Assembly: GCA_023418925.1 (NCBI GenBank)
Contig: JAEZYS010000003.1
Span: 1-64,000, forward strand
Origin: Bacillota bacterium
GTDB lineage: Bacteria; Bacillota; Clostridia; Oscillospirales; Ruminococcaceae
Length of the DNA: 64,000 nucleotides
Reading direction: 5' to 3'
The translations under genes were made by a program, and so were the position numbers. Position 1 is the stretch's first letter. Each line of letters starts with the position of its first letter. The notes beneath the pieces were generated by a model, which did no database searches, was not told where the DNA came from, and worked only from the letters and a program-made list of their open reading frames with translations. This document shows positions 45,339 to 54,181 of the stretch, piece by piece.

Positions 45339-45369
45339 AAAAAAAATGCAGCGGCTTTTTCAGCCGCTG
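45339..45369 (-). terminator. Terminator after the PPOX-like gene
   Basis: Minus-strand CAGCGGCT/AGCCGCTG stem followed by a GCATTTTTTTT tract. Confidence 0.85.
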
Positions 45370-45391
45370 TTTCCATGTAAATATAACCAAA

Positions 45392-45811
45392 TTAATATAA
45401 CTTTACAAGCTGTTTAGGTTCAAAATTCTTGTCCATTGTCCATTCAACTGCAACGCAGTCTCTAAGTACAAATATCTGAAGGATTCCATCAATACCTTTT
45501 TCCTTCCAAGCCTGAAGGAACTTTCTTGTAGGATGATTGAAAATTTCTTCTCTAAGCTTTTCATCATTGACTTGCTCAAGTACACCTGAAACTCTTATCT
45601 GTGTTCCATTTGAGAAAAAACACATTTCTGCCTTAGGGTTAGCTAAAGCCTGCTTGAAAACATCCTTTGTTGATCCTGTATGAAAGATAAGTCCGTTTTC
45701 ATCTGCTCGGAATAAAAGCATTCCTCTTACTCTCGGCTGGTCGCCTTCAACTGTAGCAAGGTGAAAGCATGGATTTTCGTTGATAAACTTTAATATTTCT
45801 TCCTTTGTCAT
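45392..45811 (-). CDS. Pyridoxamine 5'-phosphate oxidase-like FMN protein
   Basis: 139 residues of the split-barrel FMN-binding fold: H-L-A-T-V-E-G-D-Q-P-R-V-R near the N-terminus and E-W-T at the end. Too short and lacking the classic PdxH sites, so a general flavin reductase-like or heme/F420-type role is possible. AAAGGGGAAATTA precedes ATG. Neighbour upstream on the same strand is the AraC gene. Confidence 0.82.
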   Translation of the reverse strand: MTKEEILKFINENPCFHLATVEGDQPRVRGMLLFRADENGLIFHTGSTKDVFKQALANPKAEMCFFSNGTQIRVSGVLEQVNDEKLREEIFNHPTRKFLQAWKEKGIDGILQIFVLRDCVAVEWTMDKNFEPKQLVKLY

Positions 45812-45899
45812 AATTAATTTCCCCTTTCATATATGCTAATCATATATTTGATTGGCATAAAATACTTTCAAAATACTTGCTGAAAATATAATAAAAAAA

Positions 45900-46754
45900 T
45901 CATTCTACATATTTGCTACGGTATTCAGTAGGGGTAATTCCATTGTTTTTAAAAAAGCATGAGGAGAAATGCGCACTGCTGTTAAAACCACATTTTAAAG
46001 CTATTTCTGTTATTGGAATACTTTTTCGTCGGAGAAGAATTTTGCTGTTGGCAAGTCTTATTTCAATCAGGTAATCAATAGGTGTTTTACCTGTCTCTTT
46101 TTTAAAAATCCTGTTCAGGCTTGACGGAGACATAAAGCCCAACTCTGCAAGGTTATTTACAGTAATCTTTCTGCCATAATTCATCTCGATATAATGCTGT
46201 GCCCTTGCAACAGAGTAATCGGAGGATATTGCACGCATATCAAGATTTTCTCCAAGTATACTGCGGATAATCCAGTGTGTGATTATTGAAGCCTGTGCAT
46301 CAAGGGTGACATCTGAATTCATCATTTTCTTGCTGTACTCGAATGCAAATGTATTCAGTGCCTTGAGAATATCATGGCAAATTTCAAACTGTTCATGTCT
46401 GAACTTTGGTACTTTCGCAGAATATAACTTGTACTGACTTTCAAAGTATTCCTTATCGATCAGCAGGCAGTAATAATGCAAATCAGAACCATCATCATGC
46501 GGAACAAGCGGGGAGGTTATGTATGCAGAATAGTGTTTATTATCTGTATGTAATTTGCTTTCAGAAGTGTTTTCAAATACAATTGTTACCATATATGAAG
46601 GATGGGTGTGATTCTTCTTTGATGCATATCCACAGGCACCCGTCGACGGAATAAATAACCCGAGTTTGTTATGTACAAAGCAATCAATATTTTCAAGATC
46701 ATTTTCTGTGACATTTTCGCCGATAAGATTTTTGATTATTTCAAAGTCTTTCAT
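45900..46754 (-). CDS. AraC-family transcriptional regulator
   Basis: 284 residues from ATG 46754. N-terminal ligand-binding cupin-like region (about 1-150; H-T-H-P-S near residue 48), then two helix-turn-helix motifs of the AraC domain (about 185-284, ending F-N-S-S-A-H-F-S-S-C-F-F-K-N). The initiation region is copy B of the palindromic leader repeat: GAGAGGAGG, a hairpin, and ATAAAT before the ATG. The longer start (46766) lies inside the repeat. Target unknown. Confidence 0.9.
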   Translation of the reverse strand: MKDFEIIKNLIGENVTENDLENIDCFVHNKLGLFIPSTGACGYASKKNHTHPSYMVTIVFENTSESKLHTDNKHYSAYITSPLVPHDDGSDLHYYCLLIDKEYFESQYKLYSAKVPKFRHEQFEICHDILKALNTFAFEYSKKMMNSDVTLDAQASIITHWIIRSILGENLDMRAISSDYSVARAQHYIEMNYGRKITVNNLAELGFMSPSSLNRIFKKETGKTPIDYLIEIRLANSKILLRRKSIPITEIALKCGFNSSAHFSSCFFKNNGITPTEYRSKYVE

Positions 46755-46869
46755 ATTTATAACCATGCTTACGCAGGAAGCATGCCTCCTCTCTATGATG
46801 TTTTGTGCTTTTCGAACGACAGTTCGAAAAGCACAAAACTCGTAGATTGAAAGAATTATCTTTCAATCT
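46755..46869 (-). repeat. Palindromic leader repeat, copy B, upstream of the AraC gene
   Basis: Reverse-strand element with three hairpins: GATTGAAAG/CTTTCAATC (46845-46868), perfect 18-bp arms GTTTTGTGCTTTTCGAAC/GTTCGAAAAGCACAAAAC (46800-46839), and CATGCTT/AAGCATG (46764-46784). The site GAGAGGAGG lies at 46785-46793, and the start codon follows ATAAAT at 46754. Same order, spacing and end point as copy A at 28843-28970. Confidence 0.9.
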
Positions 46870-46944
46870 TTCATATCCTGTTATAGTCTGAATTTATGAC
46901 AAAAAAGAAGATAATAATATACAAATAGTATTTATGCAAGGCAA

Positions 46945-47118
46945 TTATACAAATTCATGCATAATACTTTCCGCATATAAATATAATTCGTCTTCACTTG
47001 TGATTTTCTTATTTGAGGAAAGTATAGCTTTTTGCACGGAATGAGGAAGTGACAGAAAATATATTCTTGCAGAATCACAGGTTTTCAGCAGGGTGTTAAG
47101 GCTGTCATACATATTCAT
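46945..47118 (-). CDS. Small 57-residue conserved-looking protein
   Basis: 57 residues with GGAGATATC before ATG 47118. The sequence Y-F-L-S-L-P-H-S-V-Q-K-A-I and S-E-D-E-L-Y-L-Y-A-E fits the small clostridial proteins with a L-P-x-x-V-Q-x-x-I ... S-E-D-E-L pattern, which have no known function. It stands between the patatin gene (67 nt away) and the AraC gene, all on the minus strand. Confidence 0.6.
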   Translation of the reverse strand: MNMYDSLNTLLKTCDSARIYFLSLPHSVQKAILSSNKKITSEDELYLYAESIMHEFV

Positions 47119-47184
47119 GATATCTCCGTAATTATGGAATAAGTAAGTATTTTCTGATGTATATGTTTCCCGTATATAAGAGTA

Positions 47185-48027
47185 TTATTCTGACATCATA
47201 AATGCATTGATTTTATCAGCCATGCTTATAGCAGTATCAAAGCCCTCCTGCCATGTCTTATCAAGAACAGAAATATTTTTTTCAAGATTTTCAAGCTTGT
47301 GTTCAGGTCGGATAATAATAGCCTTCCCGTCTTTTTCAAGTTGTTCACATAACTTAACTTGTTTGTTGTAAAGTGTATGCCTTGAAAGGAGAACTGTCTC
47401 CATTTTAGGAAATCTGCCCCTTATTAATTTGCTCATAACTATATTTGATTTACCTAATTTCTTAACATATCCCTTTGGTTGAGTGAGTATTATAATATGC
47501 TTTTCAAAACCGTCATTAATTGCTTTTTCAATTGATATAGGGGACACAAGTCCGCCGTCATAGTAGTAGTTGCCATTAATTCTTGCAGCAGGAAAATAAC
47601 CGGGAATAGAACATGTCGCCCTGAGATATTCCCATCGTTCATTGTCCTTTATCCCATCAACAAATTCTGTTCTGCCGCTTTCAGCATTGAATATGCCGAC
47701 AAGAAATTTGCCGTCGTAGCGCCTGAATGCGTCATAGTCGAACGGAATAAGCTTGTTTGGAATCTGGTCATAAACAAAATCAAGACCGAAAAGACTTTTG
47801 CATTTCAGAAAATTTCCAGCACCTATATACCTCTTGTCAAGGCGGTAATTATCTATAATATCAATGTTTCTTCTGAATTGTTTTGAAACATATGAAGCAG
47901 CATTTGAAATTCCTGCTGAAACGCCGACTATGTAGGGAAATTCTATTCCTTTTTCAAGAAATCCATCAAGAACCCCAGCAGTGAAAATACCTCTTAATGT
48001 TCCTCCTTCAAGGACTAAGCTTGTCAT
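47185..48027 (-). CDS. Patatin-like phospholipase
   Basis: 280 residues. The oxyanion loop is G-G-T-L-R-G-I-F-T-A-G-V-L-D-G (about 8-20), the nucleophile in G-V-S-A-G (Ser about 39), and the dyad Asp in Y-Y-D-G-G. Likely a soluble lipid acyl hydrolase. No signal peptide. Divergent from the C39-like gene. Role in membrane lipid turnover is inferred from the family. Confidence 0.9.
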   Translation of the reverse strand: MTSLVLEGGTLRGIFTAGVLDGFLEKGIEFPYIVGVSAGISNAASYVSKQFRRNIDIIDNYRLDKRYIGAGNFLKCKSLFGLDFVYDQIPNKLIPFDYDAFRRYDGKFLVGIFNAESGRTEFVDGIKDNERWEYLRATCSIPGYFPAARINGNYYYDGGLVSPISIEKAINDGFEKHIIILTQPKGYVKKLGKSNIVMSKLIRGRFPKMETVLLSRHTLYNKQVKLCEQLEKDGKAIIIRPEHKLENLEKNISVLDKTWQEGFDTAISMADKINAFMMSE

Positions 48028-48114
48028 ATGTTTTTCTCCTTTTTATAGTACTTGCAAACATAAGGTATCAATGTTATAATTAAAATAATTCGGATGTAAA
48101 TGGGGGGAATATGC

Positions 48115-48954
48115 TTGAAAAATGCCATACTGGTTATTGTGCTGTTTGTTGCACTTGTTGTCAGTACAGCAATTTCTGACTATGCATATTCAGAATCAGT
48201 TTACAGTGCAAGAATTGATGAACAGATACGATATATGTCACTTGATGCAGACAGGCATGCAAAATATTCGGGGTTTACGGTCGAACAGCTGGGTGAGGGG
48301 TATATAAACCCCGATGACTTCCTAGGGAAGGTTCTGATTGATGTACCGGTTATAAATCAGTTCCCTGAACTTCCTGTCGGGTGCGAAATTGCAAGTGCTG
48401 TGTCTGTGCTGAATTACATAGGATATGATATAGATAAAACTGAATTTACAGAAAAGTATATTACATGGGACGATAGCTTTAAGTATGATAAAAATGATAA
48501 GCTTCACGGCCCTGATCCATACAAGGTTTTTGCGGGAGATCCGTTCAAGTGGGGTTATGGCTGTTATGCTCCCGTACTTACCGAATCGATCAACAGATAC
48601 TTTGAGGATACTGGCAGTTCGGATATGGCAATTGAGCTTAATAATGTAAATATTGCAGACCTTGAAAAGCTTGTAGATGAGGGTGTTCCTGTTATTGTCT
48701 GGGCATCACAGGAAATGATGTCATATAAGTACAAGGAATCAGCTTCTTGGGTAGTCAATGGTACATCAGAGGAACATCAATGGCTGTCAAATACTCATGT
48801 ACTTGTCTTTGTCGGATATGATACAAATTGTTATTACTTTATGGACTGTAATGATAAAACAGAAATCATGCCATATTCAAAGCAAGGTTTTATCAACAGA
48901 TGGACAGAACAAGGAAGCCAGAGTATAGTAATTAAAATACAAGAAAATTCATAA
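48115..48954 (+). CDS. Second C39-like cysteine peptidase
   Basis: About 279 residues from TTG 48115 (GGGGGGA 8 nt upstream); the ATG at 48100 abuts the site. A signal peptide or anchor (about 5-22) is followed by the C39_2 domain: L-P-V-G-C-E-I-A-S (nucleophile), G-D-P-F-K-W-G-Y-G-C, T-H-V-L-V-F-V-G-Y (His) and M-D-C-N-D. It shares these blocks with the 16861-17826 protein. Target unknown. Confidence 0.85.
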   Translation: MKNAILVIVLFVALVVSTAISDYAYSESVYSARIDEQIRYMSLDADRHAKYSGFTVEQLGEGYINPDDFLGKVLIDVPVINQFPELPVGCEIASAVSVLNYIGYDIDKTEFTEKYITWDDSFKYDKNDKLHGPDPYKVFAGDPFKWGYGCYAPVLTESINRYFEDTGSSDMAIELNNVNIADLEKLVDEGVPVIVWASQEMMSYKYKESASWVVNGTSEEHQWLSNTHVLVFVGYDTNCYYFMDCNDKTEIMPYSKQGFINRWTEQGSQSIVIKIQENS

Positions 48955-48984
48955 ATATTATATCATATAATATAAAATGCGTCA

Positions 48985-49025
48985 ATTAATGCCATAAGAA
49001 TTATTTCTTATGGCATTAATATTTT
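48985..49025. terminator. Bidirectional terminator, C39-like and SulP genes
   Basis: Perfect 16-bp arms ATTAATGCCATAAGAA / TTCTTATGGCATTAAT followed by ATTTTTA. It lies between convergent genes. Confidence 0.9.
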
Positions 49026-50656
49026 TATTGCTTTGAAATATACTCAAAAACTTTATCCGTACTCCAGAAGAACATTTCGTATTTGAATCTGTCCTTAAAT
49101 CCGCATCTCTCCATCATGTCCATAACATTGGACTGAACGCAGGAGAAGTATACCATTCGTCCTTCAGAGATAAGTTTTTCGCAGTAATCTCTCAGAGCTT
49201 CAACTCCTGAAATGTCTGCAATGGTAACGCCTCTCATCGAAAAGATTACTATGTAATTTTCATTGAGTGCTTCAATTTTCTCTTCAAGCTTGTTGCAGGT
49301 TCCGAAATAAAGAGGACCTGATATATAAACTACACTTGTAAATTTAAGCTTTTCAGGATCCACATGTTCTTCATCAAGTTTCGTGGTATCAACTTCTGAA
49401 ACGCTTACCTGCATATCAGAAACTTTGACAACAAACATTACTATTGAGAATGCAACACCAATAAGAATAGCAATTGTAAGGTCAAATATTACCGTAGCAG
49501 CCATTGTTATAAGGAACTGGAAAATAGCAGTCTTGAGCTTTTTATTGAATATGGATTTGATAACATGCCATTCATTCATTCTCCATGCAGTAACTATAAG
49601 TACGCCTGCGAGTGCAGAAAGCGGTATCATAGACATTACTCCGCCAAGAACGAACATAGACAGCAAAAGTATAACAGAGTGAATTACAGAAGTAAGTCTT
49701 GTCTGTCCGCCTGACTTGATTGCAACGCTTGTTCTTGCAATTGCCGCAGTAGCAGGAACACCACCGAACAATGGGAGAAGCATATTTCCTATCCCCTGTG
49801 CAACGAGTTCAACGTCCGCATTGATTTTTTCATTTTTCATTCTGCCGGCAGAAGCGCCGCATAGCAGAGATTCGATAAGTCCAAGAGCAGCAATAGAGAT
49901 TGCAGGAATAACAAGGTTCTTTGCATCACCGAAATTTATCTTTGTAAAATCAAGTCTGTCATCAAGGAAGATTGTTTTCGGAATTACACCAACAACAGTA
50001 ACATTAAACTTGAATATTGCATTTGCAGCAGTAGCAAGGATAATCGCTGCCAATGATGAAGGGCAGAACTTTGCTATCTTTTTAGGATAGAATATCATAA
50101 ATATAATTACTGCAACGCCAATTATAAGCGCTGTAAGGTTAAGGTTCTGCTCAAGAGTAAAGTAGCTCTTTATTTTTGCTATGGTTGATGTTCCTTGGCT
50201 TGTAAGTCCTGTAAGATTGTTTATCTGTCCAAGTGCAATTATTATAGCAATACCACTTGTGAATCCTGTAATGACAGGCATAGGAAGATATGATACAAGC
50301 CCTCCAAGTTTAAGAAAGCCTGCAACGAGGAGTATAGCGCCTGCAATGAAGCTTGCAATAAATACTCCCTGTATGCCGTACTGTGCAACAAGTGATACAA
50401 GGATAGCTGTCATAGCGCCTGTAGGGCCGCTTATCTGATATGACGCTCCTGACAATGCTCCGATAATAAGTCCTGCAAAAATAGCAGTTATAAGCCCTGC
50501 TGCTGCGGTTGCACCTGAGCTTACACCAAATGCAAGAGCAAGAGGAAGAGCAACGGCTGCAACTGTTATTCCTGCAAGTAAATCTTTAGTGAACTTCTTT
50601 CCATCATAGCCTTTGAATTCTTTTTTCAATGACTGAGCATATGCTTTTACCAACAT
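49025..50656 (-). CDS. SulP-family anion transporter with STAS domain
   Basis: 543 residues. About 10-14 membrane helices carry the SulP signature (G-L-I-T-A-I-F-A-G-L, S-G-P-T-G-A-M-T), and a C-terminal STAS domain (about 440-540; V-V-Y-I-S-G-P-L-Y-F-G and I-F-S-M-R-G-V) completes it. Members move sulfate, bicarbonate or other anions; sulfate is only the default annotation. Alone, without other sulfur genes. Confidence 0.9.
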   Translation of the reverse strand: MLVKAYAQSLKKEFKGYDGKKFTKDLLAGITVAAVALPLALAFGVSSGATAAAGLITAIFAGLIIGALSGASYQISGPTGAMTAILVSLVAQYGIQGVFIASFIAGAILLVAGFLKLGGLVSYLPMPVITGFTSGIAIIIALGQINNLTGLTSQGTSTIAKIKSYFTLEQNLNLTALIIGVAVIIFMIFYPKKIAKFCPSSLAAIILATAANAIFKFNVTVVGVIPKTIFLDDRLDFTKINFGDAKNLVIPAISIAALGLIESLLCGASAGRMKNEKINADVELVAQGIGNMLLPLFGGVPATAAIARTSVAIKSGGQTRLTSVIHSVILLLSMFVLGGVMSMIPLSALAGVLIVTAWRMNEWHVIKSIFNKKLKTAIFQFLITMAATVIFDLTIAILIGVAFSIVMFVVKVSDMQVSVSEVDTTKLDEEHVDPEKLKFTSVVYISGPLYFGTCNKLEEKIEALNENYIVIFSMRGVTIADISGVEALRDYCEKLISEGRMVYFSCVQSNVMDMMERCGFKDRFKYEMFFWSTDKVFEYISKQ

Positions 50657-50844
50657 TTTATTAAATCGCCTAACTTTCTGTGGAACGTGTTAAAAACGCT
50701 TTATAAGGTATTATCATTTCGTTCCTGAATTTGTACATTAAAAAAGCACATGCAAGATGCGCTTTAATAATTTTACGCCTAAGTACAAAACAAGTCAAGC
50801 AGAATTTTTCCAGCAGTAAGGTATCTGCTTTGTCTATCTTGTAC

Positions 50845-50871
50845 AAAAGGGACATTCATAAGAAATGTCCC
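50845..50871 (-). terminator. Terminator after the ABC permease
   Basis: Minus-strand GGGACATT/AATGTCCC stem followed by TTTTGT, 35 nt after the permease stop. Confidence 0.8.
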
Positions 50872-50905
50872 CAGTGTAATATAATATTTTTAAGGAAAAG
50901 GTCAA

Positions 50906-51715
50906 TTAATCAAGATTAAGCTTTTTCGTGAATAGTACATTTGCACCTATATAAAGCGCAACAGCAGTTATTAGATCAATAACTAAGCTGTATTTCATTG
51001 CATTTAATGCAAATATAATTCCTTCTGCATCAGTCATCATAGTTTGATTATTTGGGAATAAGGATACAGCTAAAATCATACCAAGAATCTGTAGGGCAAT
51101 TGTAACTCCAAAGAAAACTACTATTGACCAGAGAAGCTTATTCTTGTTTGACAATTGTCCGATTGAGAAGCTAAAATATACCTTGGCCATAAATAACAAT
51201 GAGTATAGTGCAAACAAAATAGCAGTAAGAATTAAAAACTGTTTTGCATCTGCTACTGAAATATTGGTTGCTTCAAGACCTATCGCCATACCTTTTGAGA
51301 ATTCTCTTGAACAATCACTGATCCATAAAAGACTTCCTGAATGAAGGGCAATGATAAAGTAATGTAAAATTACATCTGCAACCATCCAGATAATGAAAAC
51401 AAGGAACTTTGACAGAATCAACATCCATGTAGGAACCGGGAGCGTATTCGTAAGATATCCTTCATCCTTCATCATGCTGTTGTAAAATCTGCTGACTGAT
51501 ATCACAAAAGTAGCAATAAACAATGTAATTGAAACAAATACAACAAGCATATTCAGTGAAGCTTCAAATAATTGTGCTAACTTTACTCCATCAAGATTTT
51601 TTGTAAATGCATTATATATTTTCAGCACGATATTTAAAAAAGCGGCTGCAATATACAGGATAATAAATGTTTTATACTGTGCTTTCAGTTCGTGCTTTAT
51701 AAGTTTTCCTAGCAT
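50906..51715 (-). CDS. ABC-2-type permease of GntR-linked exporter
   Basis: 269 residues with about six membrane helices, weakly conserved, overlapping the ATPase gene by 7 nt. Together with the upstream ATPase and YtrA-like regulator it looks like a membrane-active-compound exporter or envelope-stress ABC system of the YtrABC type. Substrate unknown. Confidence 0.85.
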   Translation of the reverse strand: MLGKLIKHELKAQYKTFIILYIAAAFLNIVLKIYNAFTKNLDGVKLAQLFEASLNMLVVFVSITLFIATFVISVSRFYNSMMKDEGYLTNTLPVPTWMLILSKFLVFIIWMVADVILHYFIIALHSGSLLWISDCSREFSKGMAIGLEATNISVADAKQFLILTAILFALYSLLFMAKVYFSFSIGQLSNKNKLLWSIVVFFGVTIALQILGMILAVSLFPNNQTMMTDAEGIIFALNAMKYSLVIDLITAVALYIGANVLFTKKLNLD

Positions 51716-52404
51716 GCGAATACCTCCCTGAAAAGTCCGTCTATAGTTTTGCCGTTCTGCTCCCTTATCTCATCCGGAGAAGAATGAAGAACAATTTCAC
51801 CGTTTTTGATAAAGATAACATCATCAAGTATATTTTCAATATCACTGATAAGGTGGGTTGAGATTATTACAGATGCTTTCTCATCATAATTTGTGATAAT
51901 AGTATTGAGTATATAATCTCTTGCAGCCGGGTCAACTCCCCCGATAGGTTCATCAAGAAGATATAATTCTGCTTTTCTGCTCATTACAAGAATAAGCTGA
52001 ACCTTTTCTCTTGTACCCTTTGACATCGACTTTATTTTGTCATTATAATTGATGTTAAGCCTGGTAAGCATATCATATGCTCGCTGTGCATCAAAATCAG
52101 AATAGAAATCTGCAAAGAAATCAATCATATCCTTTACGCTTAGATGAGGATTGATATATGTTCTTTCAGGGAGATAGGAAACTACTTTTTTTGTTTTTGG
52201 TCCAACAGGATTACCGCTGATTATTACTTCACCATTGTTTATTGTAAGAAGTCCGCTTAGAATTTTGATAAGTGTTGTTTTACCGCTTCCGTTAGGTCCA
52301 AGAAGTCCGATGATTTTTCCAGGTTCAATTTCAAGACTAATATTGTTAAGTGCCGTTTTATTTCCATATTGCTTTGTTACATTCTTGCAGCTTACAAGAT
52401 TCAT
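51709..52404 (-). CDS. ABC transporter ATP-binding protein of GntR-linked exporter
   Basis: 231 residues. Walker A G-P-N-G-S-G-K-T-T, signature M-S-K-G-T-R-E-K-V (diverged from the usual S-G-G-Q), and Walker B L-Y-L-L-D-E-P-I-G-G-V-D are intact. BcrA/YtrB-like. Encoded 12 nt after the GntR regulator, in the same operon. Confidence 0.9.
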   Translation of the reverse strand: MNLVSCKNVTKQYGNKTALNNISLEIEPGKIIGLLGPNGSGKTTLIKILSGLLTINNGEVIISGNPVGPKTKKVVSYLPERTYINPHLSVKDMIDFFADFYSDFDAQRAYDMLTRLNINYNDKIKSMSKGTREKVQLILVMSRKAELYLLDEPIGGVDPAARDYILNTIITNYDEKASVIISTHLISDIENILDDVIFIKNGEIVLHSSPDEIREQNGKTIDGLFREVFAC

Positions 52405-52416
52405 TATTTTGTCCCC

Positions 52417-52776
52417 CTAAACATTATAGTTTTTTAATAATGAAATAGCTTCTTCTTTTGTATAGCCTAATTTATTCATTTTATCAAGAAAAAAATCAAT
52501 CTGTTCTCCTGCAAGACTTTCACGAAGTTTTTTTATCATATCAGAATTTTCAGTAATAAATCTTCCGGCAGTCCTCTGTGAATAGAGTAGCTCATCTTTT
52601 TCAAGCTCTGAAAGTGCTTTCTGCATGGTATTTGGGTTAACAGATGCTTCTGCAGCAAGTTCCCTGACAGCGGGTAATTTACTTCCTGCTTTATATTCTC
52701 CCAATGCTATTCTTAACTTTATATGTTCAATAATCTGAGAATAAATTGGGGTATTTCCATTTAAACACCAAGGCAT
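52417..52776 (-). CDS. GntR-family regulator (YtrA type)
   Basis: 119 residues. The N-terminal winged helix (Y-S-Q-I-I-E-H-I-K-L-R-I, N-P-N-T-M-Q-K-A-L-S-E-L-E) is followed only by a short helical tail (about 80-119), as in YtrA-subfamily repressors that control ABC exporters. It leads an operon with the ATPase and permease, and a 14-bp palindrome covers its promoter, so autorepression is likely. Confidence 0.92.
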   Translation of the reverse strand: MPWCLNGNTPIYSQIIEHIKLRIALGEYKAGSKLPAVRELAAEASVNPNTMQKALSELEKDELLYSQRTAGRFITENSDMIKKLRESLAGEQIDFFLDKMNKLGYTKEEAISLLKNYNV

Positions 52777-52790
52777 ATTAATCCTCCTTT

Positions 52791-52846
52791 GTATTATTGT
52801 ATTATTAACTTAATACAATAATACATTACAAAGTTTATTTTGTCAA
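52791..52846 (-). promoter_or_regulatory. GntR-ABC promoter with 14-bp-arm operator
   Basis: TTGACA (52841-52846), 17-bp spacer, TATTAT (52818-52823) on the minus strand. A perfect palindrome with arms GTATTATTGTATTA and TAATACAATAATAC around TTAACT (52791-52824) covers the -10 box and transcription start. Confidence 0.88.
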
Positions 52847-52854
52847 GCACTTTT

Positions 52855-53448
52855 TTATTTTTCTTGAATTTTTTTTAACAATATATTTGGTATTAACGAT
52901 TTATCGGGGCTTTCAAGACATACAGATATAATATAATTATCTAATTTACACTGTCTGAAACTGAATTGCTTGTCCGAACATGATACGTTGTAGTTATCAT
53001 TAACAGTAAATTCAATGTTCTTTAAGGATGACCGCAATCCAGTTCCGACTGCTTTTGAATAGCTTTCTTTCAAAGTCCATATGCGACAGAATTTTTCAGC
53101 ATTACAGTCTGTATATGCAAGTTCAGCATTGCTGAAAAGTCTTTTTGCAGCCTTAGGATGGAAGCTTTCGATTTTTTCAATGTCAATCCCGCAGTTAACT
53201 TCACTTACAATGCATACTGACATTCCCTCTGTATGTGAAATACTAAAAAAAACATTGGGGTAGCAATTAAAGTATGGCTTCCCATATTTATTTCGGATAA
53301 TATCCTTTTCTGTAACAACAATTCCATGGATATCGTAGGCAGCAAGTTTAAGAAGGTCAATAGATTTGTCGTGCTGTAGTTTCCGGTATTCTTTTGCTGA
53401 AATATTCAGATGTGTTTTTTTTTCAAATTCAGAATAGTAAATAATCAT
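52855..53448 (-). CDS. 4'-phosphopantetheinyl transferase (Sfp type)
   Basis: 197 residues. The Sfp motifs G-I-D-I-E-K (Mg site) and W-T-L-K-E-S-Y-S-K-A-V-G are present. Attaches phosphopantetheine to carrier proteins; Sfp types serve peptide or polyketide synthases as well as ACP. No such synthase is in the window. Alone on the minus strand. Confidence 0.9.
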   Translation of the reverse strand: MIIYYSEFEKKTHLNISAKEYRKLQHDKSIDLLKLAAYDIHGIVVTEKDIIRNKYGKPYFNCYPNVFFSISHTEGMSVCIVSEVNCGIDIEKIESFHPKAAKRLFSNAELAYTDCNAEKFCRIWTLKESYSKAVGTGLRSSLKNIEFTVNDNYNVSCSDKQFSFRQCKLDNYIISVCLESPDKSLIPNILLKKIQEK

Positions 53449-53487
53449 TTTTATATTTTTTCTGTTGGCAGAAAATCCTCTTTTCCT

Positions 53488-53528
53488 TAAAAAACACCGC
53501 TTAATCAGTTGACTGAAATAAGCGGTGT
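53488..53528 (-). terminator. Terminator after the SCP2-tail gene
   Basis: Minus-strand ACACCGCTTA/TAAGCGGTGT stem followed by TTTTTTAAGG. Confidence 0.85.
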
Positions 53529-53577
53529 AATAATATTATGTAATAAAAATCCCAATGGATTTAACTATCCTAATCAC

Positions 53578-54144
53578 TTAAAATGCAGCTCTTACTAAAA
53601 GGATAGCCTTTTCTGTGTCTCCGTAAATCTCAAATACTTTTGAAGAAATAGCATCATAAATGCTTAATTTACCTGTAACAATCTTTACAAGGTCTTCTGT
53701 GTTAGTATAAATCTGGATGTCTGCACCCTTGTAATCCCAAGGTTCAACAGATATAACGCCATCCTTGATTTCTATGTAAAATATTCCGTCACACTGACCA
53801 TATATTGCAATCTGCGCTGATATTGAATCATTGAGTTTGCTGATATCAGCAGCAAGAACTTTCTTTGCAGTCATTGTTACAACATCATTATAAGTAAGCT
53901 TGTTTTCTGACTTCTTTGTTGCAGCAGGCTTTTCTTTTTTAGCAACAGGCTTATCCTTTTTTGCAGCAGGCTTTTCTTTTTTCGCAGCAGTTTTTTTCTC
54001 TGCCTGTACTTTTTTTACAGGATTGATCTCTATAGTTTTCATTTCATCAGTAATTACTTTTGCTTCATTTTCTTTTTTTATTTCCTGAGTTACTGCCGGA
54101 ATCTGATTAGCTTCTGTATTATTTTTTGATTTAGAAGTAGCCAT
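53578..54144 (-). CDS. Lys/Ala-rich tail plus SCP2-like domain protein
   Basis: 188 residues from ATG 54144 (AAGGAGG, 8 nt). A low-complexity Lys/Ala/Pro-rich N-terminal part (about 50-80, repeats of P-A-A-K-K-E-K and similar) is followed by an SCP2-like domain (about 90-188) with G-I-F-Y-I-E-I-K-D-G that parallels the 20200 protein. The basic tail could bind nucleic acid, membrane or a polyanion. Function unknown. Confidence 0.8.
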   Translation of the reverse strand: MATSKSKNNTEANQIPAVTQEIKKENEAKVITDEMKTIEINPVKKVQAEKKTAAKKEKPAAKKDKPVAKKEKPAATKKSENKLTYNDVVTMTAKKVLAADISKLNDSISAQIAIYGQCDGIFYIEIKDGVISVEPWDYKGADIQIYTNTEDLVKIVTGKLSIYDAISSKVFEIYGDTEKAILLVRAAF

Positions 54145-54181
54145 AAATAAATCCTCCTTAAAATACACATCTATAACTTGT

